The notes beneath the pieces were generated by a model. The model made no database searches, was not told the origin of the DNA, and saw only the letters and a list, made by a program, of their open reading frames with translations. A stretch of DNA of 64,000 bases from Cellvibrio sp. pealriver (GTDB lineage: Bacteria > Pseudomonadota > Gammaproteobacteria > Pseudomonadales > Cellvibrionaceae), in NCBI RefSeq assembly GCF_001183545.1, contig NZ_KQ236688.1, positions 959,149 through 1,023,148 on the forward strand. Reading direction: 5' to 3'. The position numbers and the translations under genes were made by a program. Below are positions 49,923-59,018 of this stretch, piece by piece (position 1 is the first letter of the stretch; every line of letters starts with the position of its first letter).

Positions 49923-50735
49923 ATGTCTTTACAATTCGATTTCAAGCACAAAAATGTTTTGGTTGTGGGTGGTACTAGCGGTATTAATCGCGGTATTGCA
50001 GAAACTTTCGCTAAAGCGGGCGCACGCGTTGCGGTGGTGAGCCGTTCACAAGAAAAAGTGGATGACACACTGCAGTCGCTTAAACAGTGTGGTGCCGTTG
50101 ATGCGCGTGGTTTTGCTGCCGATGTGCGTGAAGCCGAGGCCATTAAAAACGGAATTGCTGAAATTGCAGCTGCATGGGGAAAATTGGATGTGGTGGTATC
50201 GGGTGCGGCAGGTAATTTTCCCGCGTTGGCGATGGGAATGTCGCCCAATGGATTTCGTTCGGTGATTGAAATTGATCTGCTGGGTACGTTTCATGTAATG
50301 CAGGCAATTTATCCGCATCTTAAAAAACCGGGTGCATCGATTATTAACATTTCTGCTCCCCAGGCTGATATTCCAATGGCGGGGCAAAGCCATGTATGCG
50401 CAGCGAAAGCCGGAGTCGATATGATTACGCGCACTTTGTGTCTGGAATGGGGCGCTGAGGGCGTACGTATTAATTCAGTGATCCCCGGCCCGATTGACAA
50501 CACTGAAGGTATGAAGCGCCTCGCACCTACAGAGGGTTTGCGTGCTGCAGTAACAAGGTCCGTGCCTTTGCAGCGTATGGGCTCTACCGATGATATCGCC
50601 CATGCCTGTTTATTTTTAGCCTCGGACTTTGCCAGTTATATCAGCGGCGCTGTGATTCCGGTGGATGGAGGCTGGGCGCAGGGCGGTGCAGCTGTTGTAG
50701 GTGCGGGTTTGGCAGAAATGCTGCGCAAACAATAA
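49923..50735 (+). CDS. SDR-family oxidoreductase, 2,4-dienoyl-CoA reductase-like
   Basis: A 270-residue short-chain dehydrogenase. The NADP-binding motif is VLVVGGTSGINRGIAETFAKAGARVAVVSRS. The catalytic part reads AGQSHVCAAKAGVDMITRTLCLEWGAEGVRINSVIPGPI, which keeps the lysine but has no tyrosine in the YxxxK position, as in eukaryotic-type 2,4-dienoyl-CoA reductases. ATG 49923 is used; upstream starts at 49908 and 49869 are less likely. With the enoyl-CoA hydratase before it, it may serve unsaturated fatty-acid oxidation; this is inference. Other dehydrogenase roles are possible. Confidence 0.85.
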   Translation: MSLQFDFKHKNVLVVGGTSGINRGIAETFAKAGARVAVVSRSQEKVDDTLQSLKQCGAVDARGFAADVREAEAIKNGIAEIAAAWGKLDVVVSGAAGNFPALAMGMSPNGFRSVIEIDLLGTFHVMQAIYPHLKKPGASIINISAPQADIPMAGQSHVCAAKAGVDMITRTLCLEWGAEGVRINSVIPGPIDNTEGMKRLAPTEGLRAAVTRSVPLQRMGSTDDIAHACLFLASDFASYISGAVIPVDGGWAQGGAAVVGAGLAEMLRKQ

Positions 50736-50760
50736 CCGTTGCGCTTAACAATATTGGCCG

Positions 50761-51585
50761 TTAATGGGTGATACGGATTAAAAACATTTTCGGCCATTGT
50801 TTTCCTGTTACCCAAAATGCCTGTTGTTTTTCATCCCACGCGATACCGTTCAATACCTGTTCACTGTCCTTGAGATTGAGTGTTTTTTTCAAATCGCCCA
50901 AATCGATTTTTCCTACAACATGCCCGCTATCCGGATCAATTTTTACTATTTGGTCTTGATGCCATACATTCGCCCAGATAAATCCCCGCACAAATTCCAA
51001 CTCGTTTAATTGCGATACGTCAGTACCGTCATCAGTGACATTTATCGTTTTTGTAACAGTAAAATCGGTAGCGTTATGAAAATATAACCTGCTGCTGCCA
51101 TCGCTGCGGATTAATTGTTCTCCATTGCTGGTCAAGCCCCAGCCTTCGCCATTGTAGGAAATACTTTTTTCGTAATTCAGGGTTGCTTTGTCATACACCA
51201 GCAAGGTTTTTTCTCGCCAGGTCAGTAAATAGAGTTTTCCATTCAGCAACGCCAGGCCTTCGGCAAAGTACTGGCTCGGAATAGATTGCTTTTGGGTAAA
51301 GGGTGCCGATATTTTTGCCCAAGTGCTGGCCGGTTCAGCAATAGGGTAAGAGACTAATAAAGATTTATTGTAGAGCCCGCTGCTTTCATAAAAGTGATCG
51401 CCATCGACCAGCAAACCTTGGGTAAAGAGTGTGGGTTTGTGGGTACGCTCGGCGATGATCTTGTAGTGTAGCGATGTGTTCTCTGTTGCTGATGTGAGGT
51501 TCGCTATCAATAACAGGCTGGTGCACAATAGTGCGTAGATAAATTGTTTCACGCGAATAGATTGTTTCACTCGGAAGTCCAACAT
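50761..51585 (-). CDS. Glutaminyl-peptide cyclotransferase
   Basis: A 274-residue exported enzyme that forms N-terminal pyroglutamate. After a signal/anchor (FIYALLCTSLLLIANLTSATE) it shows the beta-propeller pattern of bacterial and plant glutamine cyclotransferases: PTLFTQGLLVDGDHFYESSGLYNKSLLV, YFAEGLALLNGKLYLLTWREKTLLVYD, GEGWGLTSNGEQLIRSDGSSRLYF, LNELEFVRGFIWANVWHQDQIVKIDPDSGHVVG and VLNGIAWDEKQQAFWVTGKQWPKMF. Its first codons include an 18-bp direct repeat (51543-51560 and 51561-51578 region, encoding VKQ twice). It is convergent with the SDR gene. Confidence 0.93.
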   Translation of the reverse strand: MLDFRVKQSIRVKQFIYALLCTSLLLIANLTSATENTSLHYKIIAERTHKPTLFTQGLLVDGDHFYESSGLYNKSLLVSYPIAEPASTWAKISAPFTQKQSIPSQYFAEGLALLNGKLYLLTWREKTLLVYDKATLNYEKSISYNGEGWGLTSNGEQLIRSDGSSRLYFHNATDFTVTKTINVTDDGTDVSQLNELEFVRGFIWANVWHQDQIVKIDPDSGHVVGKIDLGDLKKTLNLKDSEQVLNGIAWDEKQQAFWVTGKQWPKMFLIRITH

Positions 51586-51635
51586 GGTTAAAGGATTGCG
51601 GTTTTGAACGGTTTCAATTGTAAAGGGTTTTAATC

Positions 51636-52292
51636 ATGAAGCGTTTACGCTCGTTTGTCAGCATTACCTTGATTGGCGGTTTTATGGTGATTTTGCCCAT
51701 CGCCATTTTTGTATGGTTGGTAGAGTGGCTACTGGGTGTGGTGCGTTCGTTGATTCAACCTTTGAGCCATTGGTTGGTGGAGCAGACGGCATTTACCAAT
51801 CATGTGGCAGATGTACTTGGTGTTCTACTGCTGTTATGTGCCTGTTTCTTGATTGGGTTATTTATCAAGACAAGCGTGGGCGAGTGGGTACATGACCAGC
51901 TTGATGCCTGGCTGACTCGCTTGGCTCCCGGTTACAAGACCATTCGCGAAGTGGTTTCGCAATTGCTTGGTGGCGAGGGAAATACATCGCTGCTCAAAGG
52001 TGAGGTATGCCGTGCTTATATTATGGGGCGTGCAGCCGGGGTCTCTGTTACTGCGATTGTGACAGCCAAGCATGCCAATGGTGATTTTACTGTCTACGCG
52101 CCTACAGCACCCATACCGACATCCGGATTTGTTTATCACTTGTCTTCAGAGTGTGTGGATATGTTGCCGCACGTGAGTGTAGAAGAGGCTATGCGTACCG
52201 TCATTGCGTGTGGCAGCGGCTCGCAGGTGATTTCAGAGATACCGGAAGGCTCTGCCAAGTTGGAATATACGCGCAGTGATAAGGGGCGTTAG
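51636..52292 (+). CDS. DUF502 membrane protein
   Basis: A 218-residue protein with two membrane helices near the start (about 8-35 and 55-78) and a soluble C-terminal part. Features such as LIGGFMVILPIAIFVWLVEWLLG and PGYKTIREVVSQLLG, and later TAPIPTSGFVYHLSSECVDMLPHVSVEEAMRTVIACG, match DUF502 (which includes plant LCV-like proteins). The role is unknown. The start follows AAAGGG. It is divergent from the glutaminyl cyclase gene. Confidence 0.9.
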   Translation: MKRLRSFVSITLIGGFMVILPIAIFVWLVEWLLGVVRSLIQPLSHWLVEQTAFTNHVADVLGVLLLLCACFLIGLFIKTSVGEWVHDQLDAWLTRLAPGYKTIREVVSQLLGGEGNTSLLKGEVCRAYIMGRAAGVSVTAIVTAKHANGDFTVYAPTAPIPTSGFVYHLSSECVDMLPHVSVEEAMRTVIACGSGSQVISEIPEGSAKLEYTRSDKGR

Positions 52293-52300
52293 CAAGCAAC

Positions 52301-52330
52301 ACATCACCAAGGTGTAACCCTTGGTGATGT
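52301..52330. terminator. Strong hairpin between DUF502 and ComFB genes
   Basis: A perfect 12-bp stem ACATCACCAAGG/CCTTGGTGATGT with a 6-nt loop lies between two convergent genes. It lacks a T tract, so it may stop polymerase weakly or stabilise messages. Confidence 0.6.
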
Positions 52331-52380
52331 AGAAGTAGCTGGATATTAAGTGGATGTATGTGAAAGCATGAAAGCGCGGA

Positions 52381-52848
52381 TCAGGTTTTTTTCTTGGATG
52401 CTTTTTCTTTCGCTGGGCTTCTAGAGGCTTTTGCGTTGTCAGGTTTTGCAGCAGCAGTGGGTTTGCTAGCTGCTGTCGCTTTGGCTGCTTTTACCGGTTT
52501 ATCCCCACGGGTAGAAATGAGTGATACCTCTACCGGCGGCAACTGTGGTGTTTCGCCTCGCTCCCGGCTTTCAACATAATTCAGCGCATCGGTCACTGCC
52601 TGGCTGACTTTGCGTTCGATCTCCACCATATCCTGCGGCGACATAAAAAACGTCATATCGACATCGTAGCGGATGTATCTGGGCGGTAAGCGGTTTAAGG
52701 CAACACAGGCGACATCGGCAAGAAAGTCGCGGTCACCTTGCTGAACCCGTTCACTTTGGTCATGTACTTCCTGCACGACAAGGCGCTCGTAGTAGTTGTG
52801 CAAAAAATCCACTTCATCATCCAGCACATAAGTACGGTTAGTCAGCAT
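52381..52848 (-). CDS. ComFB-domain protein
   Basis: A 155-residue protein. Residues about 1-100 carry the ComFB pattern: NYYERLVVQEVHDQSE, DFLADVACVALNRLPPRYIRYDVDMTFFMS and DMVEIERKVSQAVTDALNYVESRE. The tail (about 120-155) is rich in Ala, Lys and Pro and looks disordered. ComFB was first tied to late competence; recent work on cyanobacterial ComFB reports cyclic dinucleotide binding, so signalling is a possible role. The start follows AGAGG. MSHA pilus genes lie 4 kb away, but linkage is only suggestive. Confidence 0.88.
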   Translation of the reverse strand: MLTNRTYVLDDEVDFLHNYYERLVVQEVHDQSERVQQGDRDFLADVACVALNRLPPRYIRYDVDMTFFMSPQDMVEIERKVSQAVTDALNYVESRERGETPQLPPVEVSLISTRGDKPVKAAKATAASKPTAAAKPDNAKASRSPAKEKASKKKT

Positions 52849-52898
52849 AGCGATACCTCTCTTTATGGAATGCTAAAGAGTATAGACAGGGTTTGCCG

Positions 52899-54950
52899 CT
52901 AGCGTTTGTTCTTGATTATGTCCCTGATTAAAAAACGGGCAGGGTTGAGCGCATTGGCCAGTTCGCGTGGTACCGGTAATATTTCCTGATTGATCTCCGC
53001 TGCCAGCAGTTCTGCACACAGGGGTGTGTAGGCAAGGCCGCGTGAGCCGTGACCGATATTGATATACAAACCGGCTAAGTAGTTCCCGGTTTGTTGGATA
53101 GCCGCGCGGGCGTTTTTACGCAGCGGGGCAAAATTTTGTTCCATCAGTGGTTCGTCAGCAACAGCACCAACCAGCGGTAAATAATCGGGCAGGGTACAGC
53201 GAAATGCAGCGCGGCCATTCAATTGGGCAAGATTCAGATGTTCCCAATCTGCCGCCAAATTCCCTAAAGGCTCCCGTAAATTGTTGAGATTGGTGCGGTG
53301 ATCTTCTTCGCGCAGCTCGCGCGTTTCATCGCGCAAGTTAAACGTGGCTCCGGTGCAATGAAATCCATCGATCGCGGGGCCAATATAACCTTCACTGCAG
53401 ACTACTGTTTTCAGTTTGCTGCTTGCGTCAGATTGCGGCACATAACTGATTTGCCCGCGAATCGATTTAATGGGCAAGTTCGCGCTGTGGCTAAAACGTT
53501 TTGCATCGCGCGCGTTGGCAATAATTGCTACTGGTGCATGTAATTCCGGGCGGTTGCGGATGTACCAGTGATTGTCGTTGTAATCCAGCGCTTCGGTATT
53601 GCAATTGGTGATCACATTAATGTTGGGGTGCGCAACCAGTGCAGTGCAAAGTGCGCGCGGATTTATCCAGCCCGCCTGCGGAAAATACAGCGCGCTGTGC
53701 GTGAGTGATACTCCGGCGATTGCACTTGCCCTGCTTGCATCTACAAACTCGACCAATTCATCGGCGGTTGAAAATTTATCGCGCAATAATTCATGCAATT
53801 GTTGTTCAGATTCATTGTGTGCTAATTGCAAAACGCCGGTTCTCCCGCCACAGACGCTCCAGTAAGCGCGATAAAAATGCAGTGCAAATTGCAAACAGGC
53901 TAAATTGAATTCTGCTTGCGCTTCATTTTTGTGGGAGAGTTTTGCATAAAGCACACCTTGTGGATTACCGGATGCTTCCACTGCAATCTCTGCATGGCGT
54001 TCAACCAGAGTTACTTTCCAACCGCGTATTGCCAAGGCATGGGCACTGGTGCAACCGGCAAGTCCGGCACCAATAATTAATGCCTGTTTTTCTGTGGGCG
54101 GTGAATAGTCTGCGTTAACTGTCCAAGGTACAGGGTAGGGCGAGTAGCTGCGATATTGTGATGCATCGATTGAAGCCTGCTCAGGTGCTTGCTCCATCAA
54201 AGCTTTGGTCATTTCCCGTTTGCGGCCAAATCCAGCCACTTTTTGAATGGCAAATCCTGCGCGTTTTAATCCGTTTTTGACAATCGCAGCTGCACTAAAT
54301 GTCGCTGCAGTTGTGCCTTGTTTACTCAGCAAACGGATAACGTCAAATAATGCATCGCTCCACATTTGCGGGTTTTTGGCAGGCGCAAAGCCATCGAGAA
54401 ACCATGCATCGACTTTTGCACAGAAGTGCGAAAAAGCCGGGTGGGTGGAAGCGAGCAGCTGCGTAAAACCTGCTGTGGCATCACCGATAATCAAGGTCAA
54501 CTGGATACGCCCATCCATAAAGACCAGACGATGAAATCCCTCGCCCACAAACACGGGGTAGTGTTGTACTAGCTGATCGATTAATTCATGCAATTCAGGC
54601 CAAAGCGCCAAGGCTCGCTGCAAGTCGCTTTTAGCGAGCGGAAATTTTTCAACACTGACGAAATGCAATTGCGCAGTAGCAGGGGCTGTTTCCAGCCACA
54701 ATTGCCACGCAGCTAAAAAATTCAGGCCAGAGCCAAAACCGGTTTCTGCAATGGTGAAATGATTGCCATCACCCAGTTGTTGCCAGCGCTCGCGCAGTTG
54801 GTTGTGTTGCAGAAAAACATGGCGGGTTTCTTCCAACCCATTTGCGCGCGAGAAATACACATCGCCAAACAGGCTGGATAACGGTTGGCCATCGTCATCC
54901 CAGTCTAATTGGGCGTGTTGTACCGAAAGAGTATCGGTTGAATCACTCAC
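52899..54950 (-). CDS. mnmC: Bifunctional tRNA 5-methylaminomethyl-2-thiouridine biosynthesis protein MnmC
   Basis: Completes the mnm5s2U34 modification in tRNA. The 683 residues contain the N-terminal methyltransferase domain (FGDVYFSRANGLEETRHVFL, FTIAETGFGSGLNFLAAWQLW) and a C-terminal FAD oxidase domain (ALIIGAGLAGCTSAHALAIRGWKVTLVERHAEIAVEASGNPQGVLYAKLS) ending with INIGHGSRGLAYTPL. I start it at GTG 54950, which overlaps the flavodoxin stop by four bases (GTGA); the frame upstream to 54983 is less likely. Both domains appear complete. Confidence 0.94.
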   Translation of the reverse strand: MSDSTDTLSVQHAQLDWDDDGQPLSSLFGDVYFSRANGLEETRHVFLQHNQLRERWQQLGDGNHFTIAETGFGSGLNFLAAWQLWLETAPATAQLHFVSVEKFPLAKSDLQRALALWPELHELIDQLVQHYPVFVGEGFHRLVFMDGRIQLTLIIGDATAGFTQLLASTHPAFSHFCAKVDAWFLDGFAPAKNPQMWSDALFDVIRLLSKQGTTAATFSAAAIVKNGLKRAGFAIQKVAGFGRKREMTKALMEQAPEQASIDASQYRSYSPYPVPWTVNADYSPPTEKQALIIGAGLAGCTSAHALAIRGWKVTLVERHAEIAVEASGNPQGVLYAKLSHKNEAQAEFNLACLQFALHFYRAYWSVCGGRTGVLQLAHNESEQQLHELLRDKFSTADELVEFVDASRASAIAGVSLTHSALYFPQAGWINPRALCTALVAHPNINVITNCNTEALDYNDNHWYIRNRPELHAPVAIIANARDAKRFSHSANLPIKSIRGQISYVPQSDASSKLKTVVCSEGYIGPAIDGFHCTGATFNLRDETRELREEDHRTNLNNLREPLGNLAADWEHLNLAQLNGRAAFRCTLPDYLPLVGAVADEPLMEQNFAPLRKNARAAIQQTGNYLAGLYINIGHGSRGLAYTPLCAELLAAEINQEILPVPRELANALNPARFLIRDIIKNKR

Positions 54951-55483
54951 AAGCCGAACTCTTTCAAAATTTGTGCGCACCACTGTTGTATGCGCGCATC
55001 ACTTAATTGAAATTCATTTTCATCGTCCAATGCCAATCCAACAAAATAATTGCCGTCGGCGGTAAGGGCTTTTGATGCTTCAAATTCGTAACCGGCGCGC
55101 GGCCAATAACCGAACGGCGTTGCACCGCGGTGGACTAATTTGCTGTGCAGGTATCCCATTGCATCCAAAAACCATTCAGGGTAACCCACCTGGTCGCCTA
55201 AGCCATAAATAGCGATTTTTTTGCCGGTGAAGTCCAGCTCATCCAACTCGTCCCAAATTTCTTCCCAGTGTTCCTGCAGCTCGCCGTAATCCCAAGTGGG
55301 AATGCCGAAAATCAGGTAATCGTAAAATTGGGTTTGGATAATCGGGGTATCAGCGATGTTAAAAAAATCCACGCACTCTTCGCCCATGAGGGTATGGATA
55401 ACATTGCGGATTTTTTCGCCGGCCATTTCGGTGTAGCAGGTTGAGCTGCCATAAAACAGGCCGATGGTTTTGGTTTCACTCAT
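54947..55483 (-). CDS. Flavodoxin (long-chain, FldB/FldA type)
   Basis: A 178-residue FMN electron carrier. MSETKTIGLFYGSSTCYTEMAGEKI holds the FMN phosphate loop; TPIIQTQFYDYLIFGIPTWDYGELQEHWEEIWDELDELDFTGKKIAIYGLGDQVGYPEWFLDAMGYL covers the other FMN loops and the long-chain insertion. ATG 55483 is chosen over 55489. It overlaps mnmC by four bases and is likely translated with it. A second, shorter flavodoxin lies upstream. Confidence 0.93.
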   Translation of the reverse strand: MSETKTIGLFYGSSTCYTEMAGEKIRNVIHTLMGEECVDFFNIADTPIIQTQFYDYLIFGIPTWDYGELQEHWEEIWDELDELDFTGKKIAIYGLGDQVGYPEWFLDAMGYLHSKLVHRGATPFGYWPRAGYEFEASKALTADGNYFVGLALDDENEFQLSDARIQQWCAQILKEFGL

Positions 55484-55533
55484 AAGCAATCACAACATCT
55501 ATTCAATTAATTTGCAGCAATCGGCGCGTTGTT

Positions 55534-55980
55534 TTAGAGCAGTTTCGCCCAATCCTGCACCCAATCGCGCGCAAGGGTTGCAGCGTCATCGCCGCTGCTT
55601 GCATCCAATACCAAAGGCTCGCCAATACGCACAGCACCCAGATCTTCAAAGGCGGCATCCAGCATGTGCCCCGCTTCATTGAAGGTGGTGTAGCTGCTAT
55701 CGGCCAAATTCACAACCCCGTATCGGCGTCCGGCAATGCGTGGATAATCCCGGGTGAGGTGTAAATACAGAGGCTGGATATTGTCGGGCAGCTCGCCCGA
55801 GCCGGTATTGGAATGGCACAGCAGGATGATCTCGTCCGGGTCGCGCGCCAGATCTTCCGCGCGGGCATAAGTATTGAGGGTGACCTCGTGACCGAGTGCA
55901 GTGAGTTGCTCGCTGAGGATTTCACCTACTTGCTCTGCGCCGCCATAAACGCTGCCAATAAATATCTGGATTTTACTCAT
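55534..55980 (-). CDS. Short flavodoxin-domain protein (MioC-like)
   Basis: A 148-residue flavodoxin-fold protein: MSKIQIFIGSVYGGAEQVGEILSEQLTALGHEV, then ILLCHSNTGSGELPDNIQPLYLHLTRDYPRIAGRRYGVVNLADSSYTTFNEAGHMLDAAFEDLGAVRIG. This is close to MioC/YqcA. Flavodoxins of this type supply electrons to radical-SAM and other enzymes; the partner here is unknown. It is 50 bp before the long flavodoxin gene and in the same direction. Confidence 0.85.
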   Translation of the reverse strand: MSKIQIFIGSVYGGAEQVGEILSEQLTALGHEVTLNTYARAEDLARDPDEIILLCHSNTGSGELPDNIQPLYLHLTRDYPRIAGRRYGVVNLADSSYTTFNEAGHMLDAAFEDLGAVRIGEPLVLDASSGDDAATLARDWVQDWAKLL

Positions 55981-56003
55981 GGGATTGTTTCCATCCTGCG
56001 TTG

Positions 56004-56468
56004 CTAAAGCGCGCCAGCATACCCCAATTGACGCCAGGCTTCATAAACCATCACCGCAACGGCGTTGGATAGGTTCATGCTTCTACTATTAGCGGCCATA
56101 GGAATGCGCAATACCTGATTGGCGGGGAGTGACTCGCGGATACTGGCGGGCAAACCACGCGATTCGGGGCCAAAAAGCAAATAATCACCGGCCTGAAATT
56201 GTGCATCGCTATGGCAATACGTGCCCTTGGTACTCAGGGCAAAAATACGCGCAGGCTGTTCACTGGCTAAAAAGGATTCCCAGTCGCGATGACGACGCAG
56301 ATCCTGGGTTTCGGCATAGTCCATACCGGCACGGGTTACACTTTTTTCATCAAGGCTGAAGCCCAGCGGTTCGATCAAATGTAATTGGCAACCGGTATTG
56401 GCAGCGAGCCGGATTATGTTCCCGGTATTTGGCGGAATTTCAGGCTCAAAAAGAACTATGTGCAGCAT
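56004..56468 (-). CDS. trmL: tRNA (cytidine(34)-2'-O)-methyltransferase TrmL
   Basis: A SPOUT-family enzyme that methylates ribose 34 in tRNA-Leu. The 154 residues are [74 protein letters not shown] and [30 protein letters not shown]. The knot motifs are complete. The gene heads a minus-strand set of trmL, two flavodoxins and mnmC. It is divergent from mshI. Confidence 0.96.
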   Translation of the reverse strand: MLHIVLFEPEIPPNTGNIIRLAANTGCQLHLIEPLGFSLDEKSVTRAGMDYAETQDLRRHRDWESFLASEQPARIFALSTKGTYCHSDAQFQAGDYLLFGPESRGLPASIRESLPANQVLRIPMAANSRSMNLSNAVAVMVYEAWRQLGYAGAL

Positions 56469-56702
56469 TTGGCTTTTCTACCTTTATGGTCTATGTTCTC
56501 TGTTAACGGTTATGTTTCTGGTGCCAATTATAAGCAAGAGTTATTAGCTTTCCTGTAAAAAAGTGGCGGCCAATGACCACAACACAATAGACCACACCAA
56601 AGATCGTCCTGAGAAAAGGTTGTCCCAAATCTGTGTTTGTTCCAAAGACAAACACTGGGGAATGGCGGGAACATAGAGGATGTAATCGGAGAGAGCCTCG
56701 AT

Positions 56703-57656
56703 TTGAAGCAATTTGTGGACAAAATAGCCCGACTTTTGCGCGGCACGAGTCGCCAGAATCAGATGATAGGCGTAGATGTTTCTGCGGCGGGTATCGCTTT
56801 CGCCCATATCCAACGGCCAGCAACCCAACAACCCAGATTACTCAGCTGCGATTTTATTCCCGTAGAAGACGGCATCGATCCAGCAGACCTGCTACGCGCG
56901 CGGCTGCTTAAACTGGGTTTACAAAAAACTCCCTGCAATCTGGTGATGGGGAGCGGTAACTACCAACTTATTCTAGGCGAAGCGCCCAAAGTGCCAGCCG
57001 AAGAACTGGCTGAAGCCTTGCGTTGGCGGATCAAAGATCTCATTCAATTCCCGGTATCCGAAGCTATTGTCGATGCTTTTCTGTTGCCAGAAGACAGCGC
57101 CCGCGGCACCAGCCGTATGGCCTATGCGGTAGTCGCCCAGCGTAAACACATTGAAGCTCAGGTTGCCTTGGCGAAGGCTAGCGGTATGAGCCTGAAAAAT
57201 ATCGATATTCCTGAGTTGGTGTTGCGCAATTTGGCAGAAGCCTGTTGCGATACCAAACGCGGCGTCGCCATTGTTAAATTGCAGCAAGGCGGTGGCAGTT
57301 TGCAAATTATCCGCGATGGTAATTTGTATTTATCGCGGCAATTTTCGCTCTCATACAATGCAGGCCTGCTCGATGATCTGCCGGGTGATGCCTTGGTATT
57401 GGAACTGCAACGTTCACTGGATTATTTCGAGCGACAAATGCGCCAGGTTCCGCCCAGCCACATTTATCTCTGCGGTGAAAATGTGACGGCTGATAAATTA
57501 ACCCCCGAAATTCGTAACGCCTTAGCGGTTTCCATCCATCTATTAGATGTAGATGCAGGCATACAAATTCCCGATTCCATTCCCGATCATATTCTTTCGC
57601 TTTCACTGCATGCGATAGGTGCAGCGTTGCGACAAGATCACGTAGGGCAGGGTTGA
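56703..57656 (+). CDS. mshI: MSHA biogenesis protein MshI (PilM-like)
   Basis: The actin-like cytoplasmic part of the MSHA type IV pilus machine. I start it at TTG 56703, which has GGAGAGAG seven bases upstream; the frame from 56637 has no such site. The 317 residues show IGVDVSAAGIAFAHIQR and APKVPAEELAEALRWRIKDLIQFPVSEAIVDAF, the PilM-like pattern. A GTG at 56715 is another possible start. It is followed by a PilN-like gene with a one-base gap. Confidence 0.82.
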   Translation: MKQFVDKIARLLRGTSRQNQMIGVDVSAAGIAFAHIQRPATQQPRLLSCDFIPVEDGIDPADLLRARLLKLGLQKTPCNLVMGSGNYQLILGEAPKVPAEELAEALRWRIKDLIQFPVSEAIVDAFLLPEDSARGTSRMAYAVVAQRKHIEAQVALAKASGMSLKNIDIPELVLRNLAEACCDTKRGVAIVKLQQGGGSLQIIRDGNLYLSRQFSLSYNAGLLDDLPGDALVLELQRSLDYFERQMRQVPPSHIYLCGENVTADKLTPEIRNALAVSIHLLDVDAGIQIPDSIPDHILSLSLHAIGAALRQDHVGQG

Positions 57657-57657
57657 T

Positions 57658-58320
57658 ATGCAACAGATCAATTTATACCTGCCAGAATTCCAACCCAACC
57701 GCGAACCTTTGCGCAGTATCCATATGCTGTGGGGCGTGGTGATTTTTATTGTTCTGCTGGTGTTGGTGAGTGTATTGAGTGCTAAACATAACCGGGAACT
57801 GGCTCAATCGGTAGAGCAACAACGCGTACAGTTAGAACAAATAAAAAATCAGCTTAAGCAATTGGAACAACAGCGGCCACAAAGCAATCTGGCAGAACTG
57901 GATGCCCAAATTGTGCAATTGCAACAAGAGCAAGCGCGGCGCGAACAAATTTTTGCGGTTATCGCCAATAAAAAGCTTGGCAACAATTCAGGTTTTTCTG
58001 CGCATTTACAGGCGATGGGGCGGCAGTCGCTCGATACTGTCAGCCTAAATGTTTTTTCATTGCAAGCAGGTGGAAATTACATTGAATTTGCGGGTAAAAC
58101 CCGTGCGGCTGACCAAATCCCTCTGTATATCCAGCGGTTACGTACAGAACCTGTTTTTGCGCAATCTGCTTTTGGCGTTTTGAATGTGGCACCACTCAAA
58201 AACAATCAGGGAGTATTTGAGTTTTCCCTGGCAAAACAACTGAAAAATAATGAGCCTGAAACCAAAACTGCAGTACAGATGCTGTTGGATATGAACCAAA
58301 AAGTGCGAGGTGAAAACTGA
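57658..58320 (+). CDS. MSHA biogenesis PilN-like protein
   Basis: A 220-residue bitopic membrane protein: MQQINLYLPEFQPNREPLRS, then one helix (about 24-42) and a coiled coil (NRELAQSVEQQRVQLEQIKNQLKQLEQQRPQ), then a periplasmic domain. This fits PilN/MshI2. It begins one base after the mshI stop and ends overlapping the mshJ start. Confidence 0.85.
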   Translation: MQQINLYLPEFQPNREPLRSIHMLWGVVIFIVLLVLVSVLSAKHNRELAQSVEQQRVQLEQIKNQLKQLEQQRPQSNLAELDAQIVQLQQEQARREQIFAVIANKKLGNNSGFSAHLQAMGRQSLDTVSLNVFSLQAGGNYIEFAGKTRAADQIPLYIQRLRTEPVFAQSAFGVLNVAPLKNNQGVFEFSLAKQLKNNEPETKTAVQMLLDMNQKVRGEN

Positions 58321-59018
58321 TGTCACCAGCCATCACCCAACTTATGGAGAAAATCGATAGCCGCATACTGAGTGAGCGGGTATTGATTTTTTTGACCTCA
58401 TTGGCCGTGATCTTTTTATTGTGGAATTTTCTGGTTCAAGCAAGGTTTGACCGTGAACGCGCTGACTTAAATAGCCAGTTAACGCAAATGACTACGGAAC
58501 AAAAAAGCCAGGAAAGCCAGATCGCAACACTTACCCAAACAATGGCAAGTGATCCTGCTATCGCCAAGAAAAATGAAATCAATCGGCTCACTGGCAATAT
58601 TGCCAACATTGAGTCGCAATTATCGGGCTTATCGCAGGGTTTAATCAGTGCAGAACAATTACCCAAAGTGTTGCAAGAAGTATTGCTGCGTACTAGCAGC
58701 GTGACGTTATTGCAAGTGCGCACGCTGGCTGTGACGGAATTGCAATTGGCAGAAAGTCCAGCAGTTCAAAATCCACAAAATAGTGCTGCTAGTAATATTG
58801 GTAGCAACACCGGCGGTACCGGCGTGTATAAACACGGCGTGCTGATCCGTGTAGCAGGTAGTTACCCGCAGCTTATTCAATTGATGAAAGAAATAGAAAA
58901 TCTCGAATGGAAATTTTATTGGGAGTCGTTGGATTACACCGTTGAGCAATATCCTAATGCCACGATTGATATCAGGGTTTTTACTCTGAGTTCAGAGGAG
59001 GGGCTGCTCGGTGTATAA
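58320..59018 (+). CDS. mshJ: MSHA biogenesis protein MshJ (PilO-like)
   Basis: A 232-residue bitopic protein with one membrane helix (about 20-42), a coiled coil and a periplasmic domain with GVLIRVAGSYPQLIQLMKEIENLEWKFYWESLDY, a PilO/MshJ-type motif. Its ATG overlaps the preceding stop (TGATG), so it is coupled. It interacts with the PilN-like protein in the known pilus machines. Confidence 0.87.
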   Translation: MSPAITQLMEKIDSRILSERVLIFLTSLAVIFLLWNFLVQARFDRERADLNSQLTQMTTEQKSQESQIATLTQTMASDPAIAKKNEINRLTGNIANIESQLSGLSQGLISAEQLPKVLQEVLLRTSSVTLLQVRTLAVTELQLAESPAVQNPQNSAASNIGSNTGGTGVYKHGVLIRVAGSYPQLIQLMKEIENLEWKFYWESLDYTVEQYPNATIDIRVFTLSSEEGLLGV

